The notes below the pieces were generated by a model. That model saw only the letters and a program-made list of their open reading frames with translations, was not told the origin of the DNA and made no database searches. A stretch of 62,936 nucleotides of DNA, taken from the NCBI RefSeq assembly GCF_000414115.1, contig NZ_AOPZ01000361.1, positions 1 through 62,936 on the forward strand. The letters run 5' to 3'. Positions 26,101-33,872 of the stretch are shown here, piece after piece (positions within the stretch are counted from its first letter, which is position 1; each line of letters opens with the position of its first letter). This DNA is from Streptomyces aurantiacus JA 4570 (GTDB lineage Bacteria > Actinomycetota > Actinomycetes > Streptomycetales > Streptomycetaceae). A program made the translations under genes and the position numbers.

Positions 26101-27405
26101 CACGGCCACCACGAGCGGCAGCAGCCATACCCCGTAATCACGCACCCACCGGCCGCCGGCCGCGAGAGCGCCGCCCGTGGCCGTGACCGCGGGCACGAGG
26201 ACGTCGACCAGGGCGCCGCCCACCGCACGCGACGGCGGCAGCACGTACCGGTTGAGCCCCGTACCGAAAGCCACCAACGCGGGCAACGCGTACTTGTCCG
26301 CGACCGTGGCGAGCCCCTGCAGTACCTGCCGCTTGAAGACTTCGAGCGGCTGCGTCGCGTTGTTGTGCAGGGTCTTGCCCATGCGGCCGGCCGCGCCGTC
26401 CACCTTGCCGAGCGCCGCCTCGGCCCGGCTCGGGTCGAGCGAGTACAAGCTCTGCTGCAGATCTTCGGCCTGTGTACCGAAGAGCTTGACCGCGACCTGC
26501 GAGCGCTTCGCCGGGTCCTTGATGTCACGCAGCCGGTCGAGGACCGTATCGAGCGCCTTCGCCGCCCCGGGCCCGCCTTTGGCGAAGGTCTGCGCCATCT
26601 GATCGGCCGACAGGCCGATCGCGTCGAACCCCTGCTTCGTGGTGTCCGAGCCGTCCTTCGCCCGGATCGCGAACTCTTTGAGCGCGTCCGCGACGATGTC
26701 CGAGTCGCGGGCGCCCGCCTTGAGTCCCTGCGTGAGCAGCCCGACCGCCTGCGACCCGGTCAGTCCAAGATCGCGGAACTGTGTCGAGTACTCATTGAGG
26801 GTGTCGAGCATGTCGCCGGCCTTGTCCGCGCCGGTCTGGAACCCCCGGGTAATCAGGTCGAACGCGCCGCGCGCGTCCTTGACCATGCCGGTCTTGATGA
26901 GCTGCCCGGCCGCCCGCGCCGAGTCCGACACGTCGACCTCGAACGTCTCGGCGAGGGCGAGCGCGGACTTCGACAGCCCGGCGAGATCCTTCTTCGGCGC
27001 GTTGACCGCAGCGACGCCGTTCTGCGCGAGCGCCTTCAACGACTGGTTGACCTGGTCGACGCTCTCGCCGTAGCCGCTCGCGTAGACCTTGCCCGCGACC
27101 GCTCCGATCCGCGCCGACTCCTTCTCGGACAGGCCGAGTTGGGCCGCCAGCTTGGCGTTGCTCTTGTCCTGCTCGACCGCCTCGACGAACCCCGCAGCGA
27201 ACAGCGCGCCCGCCCCCGCGGCGAAACCGGCAACGCCGGTCTTGACGACATCGCCGATCCCGCCGAGGAACCCCTTCCCCGACTCGCGGCCGGCCGCGAG
27301 ACCGGCGCCGGCCAACTCGCCCGCGAGCTGCCGCTCAAACCGGCGCCCGAACCCCCGCGCCTCGGGAACGACGCTGACGTACCCGACGCCGATCTCGACC
27401 GGCAT
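23112..27405 (-). CDS. Tape measure protein with lytic transglycosylase domain, 3' end frameshifted by a duplication
   Basis: About 1,420 residues. The N-terminal TP901-type region (YGESVDQVNQSLKALAQNG, LTGSQAVGLLTQGLKAGARD) is followed by hydrophobic blocks with repeated units (AFRAMGAAGSWLYRSAIAPA, repeated about seven times), and an SLT domain (ITLRRMNQESAGNPRAINNS, GLMQVIGPTFAAYA). It sets tail length and cuts peptidoglycan during entry. Near the end a 20-bp repeat pair at 23129-23174 shifts the frame, so the ORF runs on through the Dit gene. With one unit removed the protein ends QDALARVGRPR and TAG directly before the Dit ATG. Confidence 0.92.
23129..23174. repeat. Duplicated 20-bp segment at the 3' end of the tape measure gene
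   Basis: CCGAGCGAGGGCGTCCTGCC occurs at 23129-23148 and 23155-23174, separated by six C. The 26-bp period shifts frame. Deleting one unit restores the stop codon exactly before the next start. Probable assembly artefact. Confidence 0.85.
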
Positions 27406-27408
27406 GAG

Positions 27409-27861
27409 TCAACCCCCTGTGGCTCGGGCGACGATGTGCTCGTACGCGGCTCGCGCCTTCGCGCGCTTGGCCTCTTCGTCCGCCGAGGTGTCCTCGGGCA
27501 GCGCGTCGCCCGGCCGCCACGACGGCTCGGGCCACCGCAGCGCAGCGGCCTTCGGATCGCGGTTGGCGTTGATGAACGCCGTCAGCAGCAGCTCAACCAG
27601 GTCGCGGGTGTCCGCGGCCGCGTAGTCGAGGTGTGTCCAGTGGTGCCCGGCCTCGGCGCGGGCCGTCGCCGAGTCGGGAGGCAGCGCCTCGACCAGGACG
27701 CGCAGCTTGCGCAGCGTGATCTCGCCACGCCAGTAGGCGGCGAGAGGGTCGCCGCCGAAGTACCGGATCAGGTCCGCCTCGACGCTCTCGGGATGATCGC
27801 CGAGGACGTCGAGCACGGTGTACGTGTAGGTGTCGACGGCGTCCTTGCCGCCGTCGCCTAC
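27409..27861 (-). CDS. Tail assembly chaperone, -1 frameshift extension (T part)
   Basis: Reads in the -1 frame from the slippery site: VGDGGKDAVDTYTYTVLDVL, then a helical domain (EADLIRYFGGDPLAAYWRGE, LVELLLTAFINANRD). It has no ribosome site of its own. By analogy with lambda G/GT, it is made as a C-terminal extension of the upstream protein (27858-28181), and the fusion binds the tape measure during tail assembly. An independent GTG at 27816 is possible. Confidence 0.75.
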   Translation of the reverse strand, partial: VGDGGKDAVDTYTYTVLDVLGDHPESVEADLIRYFGGDPLAAYWRGEITLRKLRVLVEALPPDSATARAEAGHHWTHLDYAAADTRDLVELLLTAFINANRDPKAAALRWPEPSWRPGDALPEDTSADEEAKRAKARAAYEHIVARATGG

Positions 27862-28181
27862 CCCCTCGTAGGGCGGTGCCGCTGCACCGTGTCCTGCGCC
27901 TCGGCGCGCACCGCGACGTACAGCAGCATCACGCTGTTGTCGTCGCCGCCCGCCTTCCCGAACGCCTCGTACTGATCGCCGAGCAGTACGCGCGCCTTGC
28001 CGTGATCGCCCTCGGCGTCGTCGAGCGCGCGCTGCTCCTCGTCACTGGCGAACATCGGGTGCGGGAAGCTGAACACCTTCCCGTCGCCGACCTCGAACTC
28101 GACCGCCTCGCCGCCGACCGCCTCGGCGTACGACGAGCGGACCGCTTCGAGCTTGTAGCGCTTGCGGTTGGGCTTCGACAT
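27858..28181 (-). CDS. Tail assembly chaperone (G part)
   Basis: A protein of 107 residues: MSKPNRKRYKLEAVRSSYAE, then SDEEQRALDDAEGDHGKARV and LLYVAVRAEAQDTVQR, the helical pattern of actinophage tail chaperones between tail tube and tape measure genes. It ends at TAG directly after a run of five G that forms the frameshift site. Confidence 0.75.
   Translation of the reverse strand: MSKPNRKRYKLEAVRSSYAEAVGGEAVEFEVGDGKVFSFPHPMFASDEEQRALDDAEGDHGKARVLLGDQYEAFGKAGGDDNSVMLLYVAVRAEAQDTVQRHRPTRG
27861..27867 (-). promoter_or_regulatory. Programmed -1 frameshift site of the tail chaperone genes
   Basis: Reading leftward, the G frame ends ACG AGG GGG TAG. Slipping back one base on the G run gives GTA GGC GAC, which joins the T frame without a stop. 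The site lies at the very end of the first gene, as in other siphophages. Confidence 0.65.
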
Positions 28182-28224
28182 GGCTGTACCTCTCCCTTGG
28201 GTGAGCTGCGGGTGAGCACGTCAA

Positions 28225-28269
28225 GGGCGGGAAACGGCGGGGCTCACCCAGAACCGCCGTCCCCCGCCC
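28225..28269 (-). terminator. Hairpin after the major tail gene
   Basis: GGGCGGG and ACGGCGG (28225-28240) pair with CCGCCGT and CCCGCCC (28254-28269) with a small internal loop. It follows the tail-tube gene and could act as a partial terminator, giving tail-tube protein in excess over chaperones. Confidence 0.65.
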
Positions 28270-28278
28270 GACCAGGGG

Positions 28279-28929
28279 TTACGGAGTGGTGTCGAAGGCA
28301 CGCCACCCGGGCCCGTCGACCCATGTGCGGCACGATGTGCCGACAGCGGTGTCGCGGTAGGCGGTAAACGTGACCGGCCGGTTCGTCGACTCGCTGCGCG
28401 CCCACTGCTCGTCGTCCTTGCCCGTGAGCCGGGCCCGCGGGAAGAACTTCACGACGTACAGCTCTTGGCCGGAGTCGTTGAAGTCCACGCCGATGAACAG
28501 CAGCCTGCGATAAGGGTTCTTCGGGGTGACGGGGCGGTCCCACGACCACGCGGCGCCGAGCTCGGGCAGCGCCCCAGCACCCGACAGCGGCAGCCCCTCG
28601 TACAGGGAAACGGTCGCCGCGTTCGTCTCCTGGGGGGTGTACTCGGCGGTGAGCACGTCCGACTCGACATCCGAGCGGGTCGGCTCGACGGACTGCGACG
28701 AGGTGACGTCGGACATCGACAGGTCGGACGCGAACGTGATCCCGTCGTCGGTGGTGTAGCCGACCGGCACGTACCCCGCGGGCACGGCGGCGAGCTCACC
28801 GGTCGCAGGGGTGAACGGCGCAGTGATCGCGGAGACACCCGTGTCAGCGGCGAAGATCGCCTGTGAAAGCTGCTTACGGATGAGTTCGGTCTTCAGCCCC
28901 GGGCCGGCAATAGCGTCGTAGGTGGGCAT
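28279..28929 (-). CDS. Major tail (tube) protein
   Basis: A protein of 216 residues with a tail-tube beta-sandwich pattern (GYVPVGYTTDDGITFASDLS, PYRRLLFIGVDFNDSGQELY). Its position between tail completion and chaperone genes, a GGAGG site and flanking hairpins all fit an abundant tail-tube subunit. The frame is open further upstream, but the ATG at 28929 is the only start with a ribosome site. Confidence 0.8.
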   Translation of the reverse strand: MPTYDAIAGPGLKTELIRKQLSQAIFAADTGVSAITAPFTPATGELAAVPAGYVPVGYTTDDGITFASDLSMSDVTSSQSVEPTRSDVESDVLTAEYTPQETNAATVSLYEGLPLSGAGALPELGAAWSWDRPVTPKNPYRRLLFIGVDFNDSGQELYVVKFFPRARLTGKDDEQWARSESTNRPVTFTAYRDTAVGTSCRTWVDGPGWRAFDTTP

Positions 28930-28956
28930 GGGTGTGTACCTCCGTGCAGGAAGAAA

Positions 28957-28981
28957 CCCCCGGCCGCAGAGCGGGCGGGGG
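28957..28981 (-). terminator. Weak hairpin upstream of the tail-tube gene
   Basis: CCCCCG (28957-28962) pairs with CGGGGG (28976-28981), with inner GC pairing. It lies between the tail-completion gene and the tail-tube gene; its role, attenuation or mRNA protection, is not clear. Confidence 0.4.
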
Positions 28982-29008
28982 TGAGCTGTCAGGGCGGGTG
29001 AGCCGTGA

Positions 29009-29410
29009 TCAGGGGGCGAGCGGCCTGCCCCGCAGCGACACCTCGACGGCGAACGTCGCGCGCTCGCTGCCCGAGGCGGGATCGGGCGAGTTGGTCGGAC
29101 CGCCGACGTCGACGACGTCGTACGCGACAGCACCCCGCCACCCCGGAATCGCATGGACGAGCGCGCGGGCGAGCTCTGCGAGGTCGGCCGCCTCGTCCTG
29201 CGACGGCGCCCACACCTCGAACGACAGCCGCGGCCGGTCCGTGATCCGGTCAAGACGCGTGCCGCCGAGCCGCTCGACCCTGATGAGCCGATCCGGCCGC
29301 GGGTTCGGCACGCGGGTGCGCACCGGCACGGACACGCCGCGCACGTCGAGCGCCGCCTGCAGGTACGCCCGCACAACCGTCGGTGCGTCGGGGAACGCGA
29401 ACGCGCCCAT
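29009..29410 (-). CDS. Tail terminator / tail-completion protein
   Basis: A protein of 133 residues (PTVVRAYLQAALDVRGVSVP, DEAADLAELARALVHAIPGW, VDVGGPTNSPDPASGSERAT), typical of the small alpha/beta tail-terminator family found before the tail-tube gene. The ATG overlaps the previous stop (TGATG). Confidence 0.7.
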   Translation of the reverse strand: MGAFAFPDAPTVVRAYLQAALDVRGVSVPVRTRVPNPRPDRLIRVERLGGTRLDRITDRPRLSFEVWAPSQDEAADLAELARALVHAIPGWRGAVAYDVVDVGGPTNSPDPASGSERATFAVEVSLRGRPLAP

Positions 29411-29679
29411 CACTCGACCGATCGAGCGGCGTCGAGGGCGCGCAGCAGCGCCCGCCGGGACACCTCAAGGACGCGGGTCGAGTAGTCGCCGATGACAGCG
29501 CCGCGCACCCGCCGCTCGCCAGTCTCGACGTCGACACGAAAGTGCCCGTCAGCCTCGGACACCTCGGCGGCCGTCTCGGCGACGGCCCGGGTCTTGCGCT
29601 CGATCAGTGCCCGCGTCTCGGGTGAGCGCAGGAACGACGCGACCGCGCGCCGGTTGATCGAGACACGCATGCGCGCCAT
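29410..29679 (-). CDS. Head-tail joining protein, HK97 gp10-like
   Basis: A protein of 89 residues (FLRSPETRALIERKTRAVAE, GHFRVDVETGERRVRGAVIG). Its size, composition and place between head-closure and tail-terminator genes suit a gp10-like connector. Confidence 0.65.
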   Translation of the reverse strand: MARMRVSINRRAVASFLRSPETRALIERKTRAVAETAAEVSEADGHFRVDVETGERRVRGAVIGDYSTRVLEVSRRALLRALDAARSVE

Positions 29680-29682
29680 GGC

Positions 29683-30042
29683 TCACCCCTCCACTGACCG
29701 AAGCCTGATCTCGTAGTGGTGCAGCCGGTCGGGCGCGTACGTCGGGCCGGCCGGGCCGATCACCTCGAAGTGCAGCGCACCCCAGTGGACGCGGGCCGAG
29801 CCGTACACGGTGAGCGGCGCACCGGCGGCCGTCTGCGGGTTGCACATCATCAGCCACTCGCCGATCTGCGCGTTCCGCTGGTCGGTGTCCTCCGCGCCCG
29901 TGTTCTGCTGCAGCCACGCCCACACCGGGGCGCGCGTCGAGGCCGACCAGTCGTCGACTTCGTTCTCGTTCCGGTCCAGCCGCTTGCCCGGGTGCTCGAC
30001 GTCGACGAGGTGCGGCAGCATCTCGTCGGGGATCACAGCCAT
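29683..30042 (-). CDS. Head closure protein
   Basis: A protein of 119 residues with HLVDVEHPGKRLDRNENEVD and a beta-rich body (LTVYGSARVHWGALHFEVIG). It is of gp16/SPP1-type head-closure size and position. The ATG overlaps the end of the adaptor gene by 10 bases. Confidence 0.65.
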   Translation of the reverse strand: MAVIPDEMLPHLVDVEHPGKRLDRNENEVDDWSASTRAPVWAWLQQNTGAEDTDQRNAQIGEWLMMCNPQTAAGAPLTVYGSARVHWGALHFEVIGPAGPTYAPDRLHHYEIRLRSVEG

Positions 30043-30449
30043 CGCCGCCCGAGGCACGTCGGGTCGCGAGTCCACCCCGGTAGCCCCTGGTCGACGAGCA
30101 CGACCGAGTACGCGTCGTCGGCGTCCGGGTCGCTCGCGTCTTCCGACTGCAGCATGGCGACTTCGTCCTCGGTGAGGTACAGACCACCGTCTTCGCCGAG
30201 CGTCTCGGAGTACTGCCCGATGGTGCGCTGCCGGTACCCGCCCGGGTTGGCCGTGACACGGCGCACGACCGCGACGCAGATCGCGCGCAACGTGTCCACG
30301 TCGGGCGCGTGGCCGGTTGGGATGTGGCGCCGCATGAGCGCCGACGCATCGTCGAGGTACACCTCGACCTGCCGGCGCTTCGGGCTGCCCGCGGGGAGAG
30401 CGACGGCGGCGCGCGCCTCGTAGTCCTCGACCGTCGCGAACGCCGCCAT
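30033..30449 (-). CDS. Head-tail connector (adaptor) protein
   Basis: A protein of 138 residues, helical, with YEARAAVALPAGSPKRRQVE and VEVYLDDASALMRRHIPTGH, the pattern of the gp15/gp19-like adaptor family that sits on the portal ring. It is followed by head-closure and tail-joining genes in standard order. Confidence 0.7.
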   Translation of the reverse strand: MAAFATVEDYEARAAVALPAGSPKRRQVEVYLDDASALMRRHIPTGHAPDVDTLRAICVAVVRRVTANPGGYRQRTIGQYSETLGEDGGLYLTEDEVAMLQSEDASDPDADDAYSVVLVDQGLPGWTRDPTCLGRRWL

Positions 30450-30454
30450 CGCCC

Positions 30455-30775
30455 CTACTCCTTCGGCTGCTCGGGCTCGACGACGCCGGCCGACTCAGCG
30501 GCCGCGATGATGTCCTCGCGGCTCGCGTCGGCGGCGACCTCGACGTCGTGCTGTTCGGCGAACGCCCGCCACGCCTCGATGCCCGAGCCGCGGCCAGAGC
30601 GCGGCGGCGGCTCGGCGCCGCCGTCGGCCTCGGGATCGCCCGGCGGCCCCCCGGCGTCCTCGCCAGACGTCCACGCGTGCGCACCGATACGCCTCGCAAC
30701 GGCCGCGGGCACCTCGTCGTCGGGCCCGTACGCGATGCCGTCGACGTGCACGTGCGCGATCAGGCGCCGACTCAT
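30455..30775 (-). CDS. Small protein after the capsid gene
   Basis: A protein of 106 residues: a short beta start (MSRRLIAHVHVDGIAYGPDD), an acidic linker, and a C-terminal SAP/Rho-N-like helical end (IEAWRAFAEQHDVEVAADAS, REDIIAAAESAGVVE). Similar small proteins follow capsid genes in many actinophages; the function is unknown. It is coupled to the capsid gene by ATGA. Confidence 0.65.
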   Translation of the reverse strand: MSRRLIAHVHVDGIAYGPDDEVPAAVARRIGAHAWTSGEDAGGPPGDPEADGGAEPPPRSGRGSGIEAWRAFAEQHDVEVAADASREDIIAAAESAGVVEPEQPKE

Positions 30776-31818
30776 GCGATCACCTGCGCCTTGAACGTGA
30801 GGTTCGGCTCGCGCAGGATCGGCATACCGACCGCCGCGGCGTGCGTCCACAGCCGCACCGGGTCCTTCGTCTTGAACGTCGCCGCCACGATGCCGGGCTG
30901 CTCGGACGCGACGAGGGAGTACTCGGCTTCGAGCGACTCGGCCGTCGTGCCGAGCAGCGTCGCGCCGAGTTCGGTCGGCTGTGCCGCGCTTGTGGCGCCC
31001 GGCTCGGGCAGCAGCGCGAGCGCGTTCGCCGGCGTGATCCGCGTCGAGGCGCCATCGACCTTGACCGTCGCGTCGTACAGCTCGATCGGCGGCAGCCCCA
31101 TGGATTCGAGAACGGTGTTCACCTGGTCGCGGTTGACCATGGGCGCCGAGCCTGCGGGCGCGAGCGGGAACACCTGCCGAATCACCTGCTCGCACTGCCG
31201 CAGGTGCTGCAGCACCGCCTTCGGCATGAGGATCACGGCCGGCGCAGTGCCGTTGGTGTCGCTGTAGGTCTGCACCCACGACTCAAGGTCGTCGATCGGG
31301 GTCGCGTTCGCGTGATCCGACCACAGCACCGCGGCGACGACCGAGTGCCCGGCCGCGCGGCCGAAGTCGACGGTCTGCTGCAGTTCGGTGATCGGCGCCT
31401 GCGCGTTGACGAGTGCCTGCCCGCGCACGACCTCGAAGCGCGCGCCGATGTTGCGGGCGAGACGCTGCGCGTCGCGGGCGATGAACGGCAGCGCGTCGTC
31501 ACGCTGCAGCTTCCGCAGGCGCAGCCGGTCGTACTCGTTGAGCAGTATCTTCTCGGAGATCGGGGGCAGCTCGCCCATGACCTTGCCGATCCCCTCACGG
31601 CGGCCGATCTTCGACTCGGCGTCCCACGACCGGTAGCTCGCGGTCTCGGCGAGCCCGCCGCCGCCCTTGGTGAACTCGTATGCGAGATCGTCGATCTCGA
31701 CGTTCGGCAGCCACCGCGACAGGGTGAAGCGGTTCACCTGCAGGTCGGCGAGCGCGGCCCGAATGAGACCGGTGAGCTCGGTCGGCTCAATGAACTCGGT
31801 GTCGAGAGTCCAACTCAT
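30772..31818 (-). CDS. Major capsid protein (lambda gpE-like, HK97 fold)
   Basis: A protein of 348 residues: NRFTLSRWLPNVEIDDLAYE at the start, ISEKILLNEYDRLRLRKLQR and VNTVLESMGLPPIELYDATV, characteristic of the phage major capsid protein E family. It follows the decoration-protein gene, and that order (scaffold, decoration, capsid, connectors) is preserved. Confidence 0.88.
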   Translation of the reverse strand: MSWTLDTEFIEPTELTGLIRAALADLQVNRFTLSRWLPNVEIDDLAYEFTKGGGGLAETASYRSWDAESKIGRREGIGKVMGELPPISEKILLNEYDRLRLRKLQRDDALPFIARDAQRLARNIGARFEVVRGQALVNAQAPITELQQTVDFGRAAGHSVVAAVLWSDHANATPIDDLESWVQTYSDTNGTAPAVILMPKAVLQHLRQCEQVIRQVFPLAPAGSAPMVNRDQVNTVLESMGLPPIELYDATVKVDGASTRITPANALALLPEPGATSAAQPTELGATLLGTTAESLEAEYSLVASEQPGIVAATFKTKDPVRLWTHAAAVGMPILREPNLTFKAQVIA

Positions 31819-31832
31819 GATGATCAGTCCTC

Positions 31833-32222
31833 TCAGACGAACCGGATCGAGCCGGCGACGTCGGTCCTACCGGCGGCATCGACCGCAACGGGCAGCCGCG
31901 ACTCGCGCACCTTGCCGTGCGTGAGCAGCGCGGCCGCCGGATCGCGGGTGTTGTCGGTCGGTGCCTTGACCGCGGCGAACAGGAACCCGACGAGGGTCTG
32001 CCTGCCGTCGGTCGCGGTGTCGCTGTACGGCCCGTACTTCCCGCCCGCCGTGATGCGGCCGAGCGGAATGCCGCTCTTGAAGTACCCCGCGGGGTAGTGG
32101 GTTGCCGGGGTGAACGTGCTCGTGTCGAGAGCGATCGTCTCGGTCGCGTCCGTGCCGTGCGCGGACCCGAGCCACGACTGATCGTCAGACCCGAACTGCT
32201 CGGTGGTCTGAGCAAGAATCAT
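31833..32222 (-). CDS. Head decoration protein
   Basis: A protein of 129 residues (TFTPATHYPAGYFKSGIPLG, GFLFAAVKAPTDNTRDPAAA), the lambda gpD-like pattern. The ATG at 32222 is chosen because AAGGA lies 8 bases upstream. It stabilises the expanded capsid. Confidence 0.8.
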   Translation of the reverse strand: MILAQTTEQFGSDDQSWLGSAHGTDATETIALDTSTFTPATHYPAGYFKSGIPLGRITAGGKYGPYSDTATDGRQTLVGFLFAAVKAPTDNTRDPAAALLTHGKVRESRLPVAVDAAGRTDVAGSIRFV

Positions 32223-32239
32223 GGTCAATTCCTTCGGTG

Positions 32240-33008
32240 TCAGCTCTTGTCGGCGCCCTTGCCGAGCAGCGTCGCGTACAGGTCGCGGCCGGCAGCCACG
32301 CCGCCGCCCGAGCCCTTGCCGCTGCCCTTGCGGGCGCCCTGGTCGAATCCGCGGCCGCGGCGACGGCGCGTGTCACGCCCGTCGCGGTCGTCGTCCTCGT
32401 CGTTCTTGTCCTTGCCGGACTTCGGGGCGAGCCGGTCGGGCGAGCCGGTCGACGAGCTCGGCGATCCCGTCCTCGTCGACTTCGCCCTCGTCGTCGACGT
32501 ACCGGCGCAGGTTGACGTCGTCGGCGACGTCCTTCGCGTTGTCGAGACGTCCCTTCGCCGCGGCGAGGAACGCCGAACGGGCGACCCGCTCGCCGGACTT
32601 CACGCGCTCTTCGGCGCGGGCCGCGGCGACCGCCTCGTCGACCTTCTGGTCGGCCTCGCTCATGCCCTCGCGCTTGATCTTCGCGAGTTCCTTCGCCGCG
32701 CCGGCGTTGGCCTTCGCGCGTCCCTCGTGCTTCTTCGCGAGCGCGCGCCACTTCTCGGCCTCGGCCTGGTGATCGGTCTTGTCGTCGCCCTTGTCGGCGT
32801 CGTCGTCCTGGTCGCCGTCGGTGTCGTCGTCCGTGTCGGAGTCGTCGCCGTCGTCGTCCTGGTCGCCGATGTCATCCGGAGCACCGCCGAGGACAGGCCA
32901 CACCGGGTACAGCTCGGCCGGGTCCTCGCCCTGGTGCGGGCGGGCCTTGCGCCACCCGAGGGCGAGCTGCCCGGTACGGGCATGGCGGGGCAGAGTGCGC
33001 GTGCGCAT
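32240..33008 (-). CDS. Capsid scaffold protein, frameshifted by a 13-bp duplication
   Basis: It has an acidic low-complexity region (DDTDGDQDDDADKGDD), then a long charged helix (AEKWRALAKKHEGRAKANAG; REGMSEADQKVDEAVAAARA), the usual make-up of scaffolds. The frame breaks at 32425-32450, where GGGCGAGCCGGTC is present twice in tandem. With one copy the protein continues LVDRLAPKSGKDKNDEDD to GRDLYATLLGKGADKS and a TGA at 32240, giving about 251 residues. As assembled it ends early at about 32373 with an arginine-rich nonsense tail. Confidence 0.8.
32425..32450. repeat. Perfect 13-bp tandem duplication in the scaffold gene
   Basis: Copies at 32425-32437 and 32438-32450. The length shifts frame, and removal of one copy restores a scaffold-like C-terminus. 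It is the same kind of event as at 653-750 and 23129-23174. Confidence 0.85.
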
Positions 33009-33068
33009 GGTGGTGTCTCCCGTGTCGGGTTAGGGGGTGAGCCTGAACGCGCCGTGTCGGCGCGGGCA

Positions 33069-33872
33069 TCACGAGCCGGCGATGTCGCCCGGCCCGGTGA
33101 ACTCGTGGCGTGCCACTGCGAGCAGCGGCCCGTACTCGCCGTGTTGGCGAGTGATGATGACCTCGCGGTAGTCGGGTGCGCGGCCGCCCGCATCCGAGGC
33201 GCCGACACCCTTCGCGACGGCAGCGTGCGCCTCGCGCAGCAGCGTCTCGTCGATGATCTGCCCGGGATCCTTGTTGCCGACGATCGGCTCGGGCTTGCAG
33301 TTGCAGCCCGGATGGATCGGCATGAGGTTCTCGACCCGGTACCGCTGCGTCGAGGCGATCGTGCACAGCGCGCAGTTCCCCGGACCGCGCAGCGCGCGCC
33401 GGAAGAACTTCACGCCGCCCCGCTGCATGGACTGCCGGGCGGCGTGGGTGCGGGCGAGCTGCAGGTCGGTCTCGGTGATCGACAGCAGCCGCGTACGCCC
33501 TTCGGCGACCGCCTGCGCATACGCCTTGCCCTGCGCGAGCGCGGTCCACGTGGTGACGAACGGGCGCGTGTACACCTCGTCGGGCGGCACCCCGCGCAGC
33601 GCCTCGTCGAGGGCGACGCCGGTCGGCGCCGCGGCGCCGCCGAGCATGTCCGCGATCATCGCCGACAGGTACGCGTCGGTGATCTGCCCCATCTGCGCCT
33701 GCGCCGCGAGCACGGTCGGCAGCACTTGCTCGATGAACGCTGCGGCGTCGCCGTCGCGGTGACCTCCGAGCGAGTCGAACGCGTCGAGGACGAACTGAAT
33801 CACGCGCGAACGCAGTGACGTTGACAGGGCGTCGTACCGGTCGGTGAGCGCGGTCTGCAGTGCCTCACCCAC
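33069..33872 (-). CDS. MuF-like minor head protein
   Basis: A protein of 267 residues. A helical first half is followed by the conserved C-terminal region of minor head proteins encoded after portals (GPGNCALCTIASTQRYRVEN, MPIHPGCNCKPEPIVG), whose Cys/His cluster may bind metal. It overlaps the portal gene by 8 bases. It is likely a portal-associated protein packaged in the head. Confidence 0.8.
   Translation of the reverse strand: MGEALQTALTDRYDALSTSLRSRVIQFVLDAFDSLGGHRDGDAAAFIEQVLPTVLAAQAQMGQITDAYLSAMIADMLGGAAAPTGVALDEALRGVPPDEVYTRPFVTTWTALAQGKAYAQAVAEGRTRLLSITETDLQLARTHAARQSMQRGGVKFFRRALRGPGNCALCTIASTQRYRVENLMPIHPGCNCKPEPIVGNKDPGQIIDETLLREAHAAVAKGVGASDAGGRAPDYREVIITRQHGEYGPLLAVARHEFTGPGDIAGS

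Noticed and set aside
24208..27975. 1,255-codon open frame on the plus strand
   Set aside because: A shadow of the tape measure gene caused by GC-rich codons; rich in Arg/Pro, no ribosome site and no domain, while the minus-strand frame has clear tape measure and SLT motifs.
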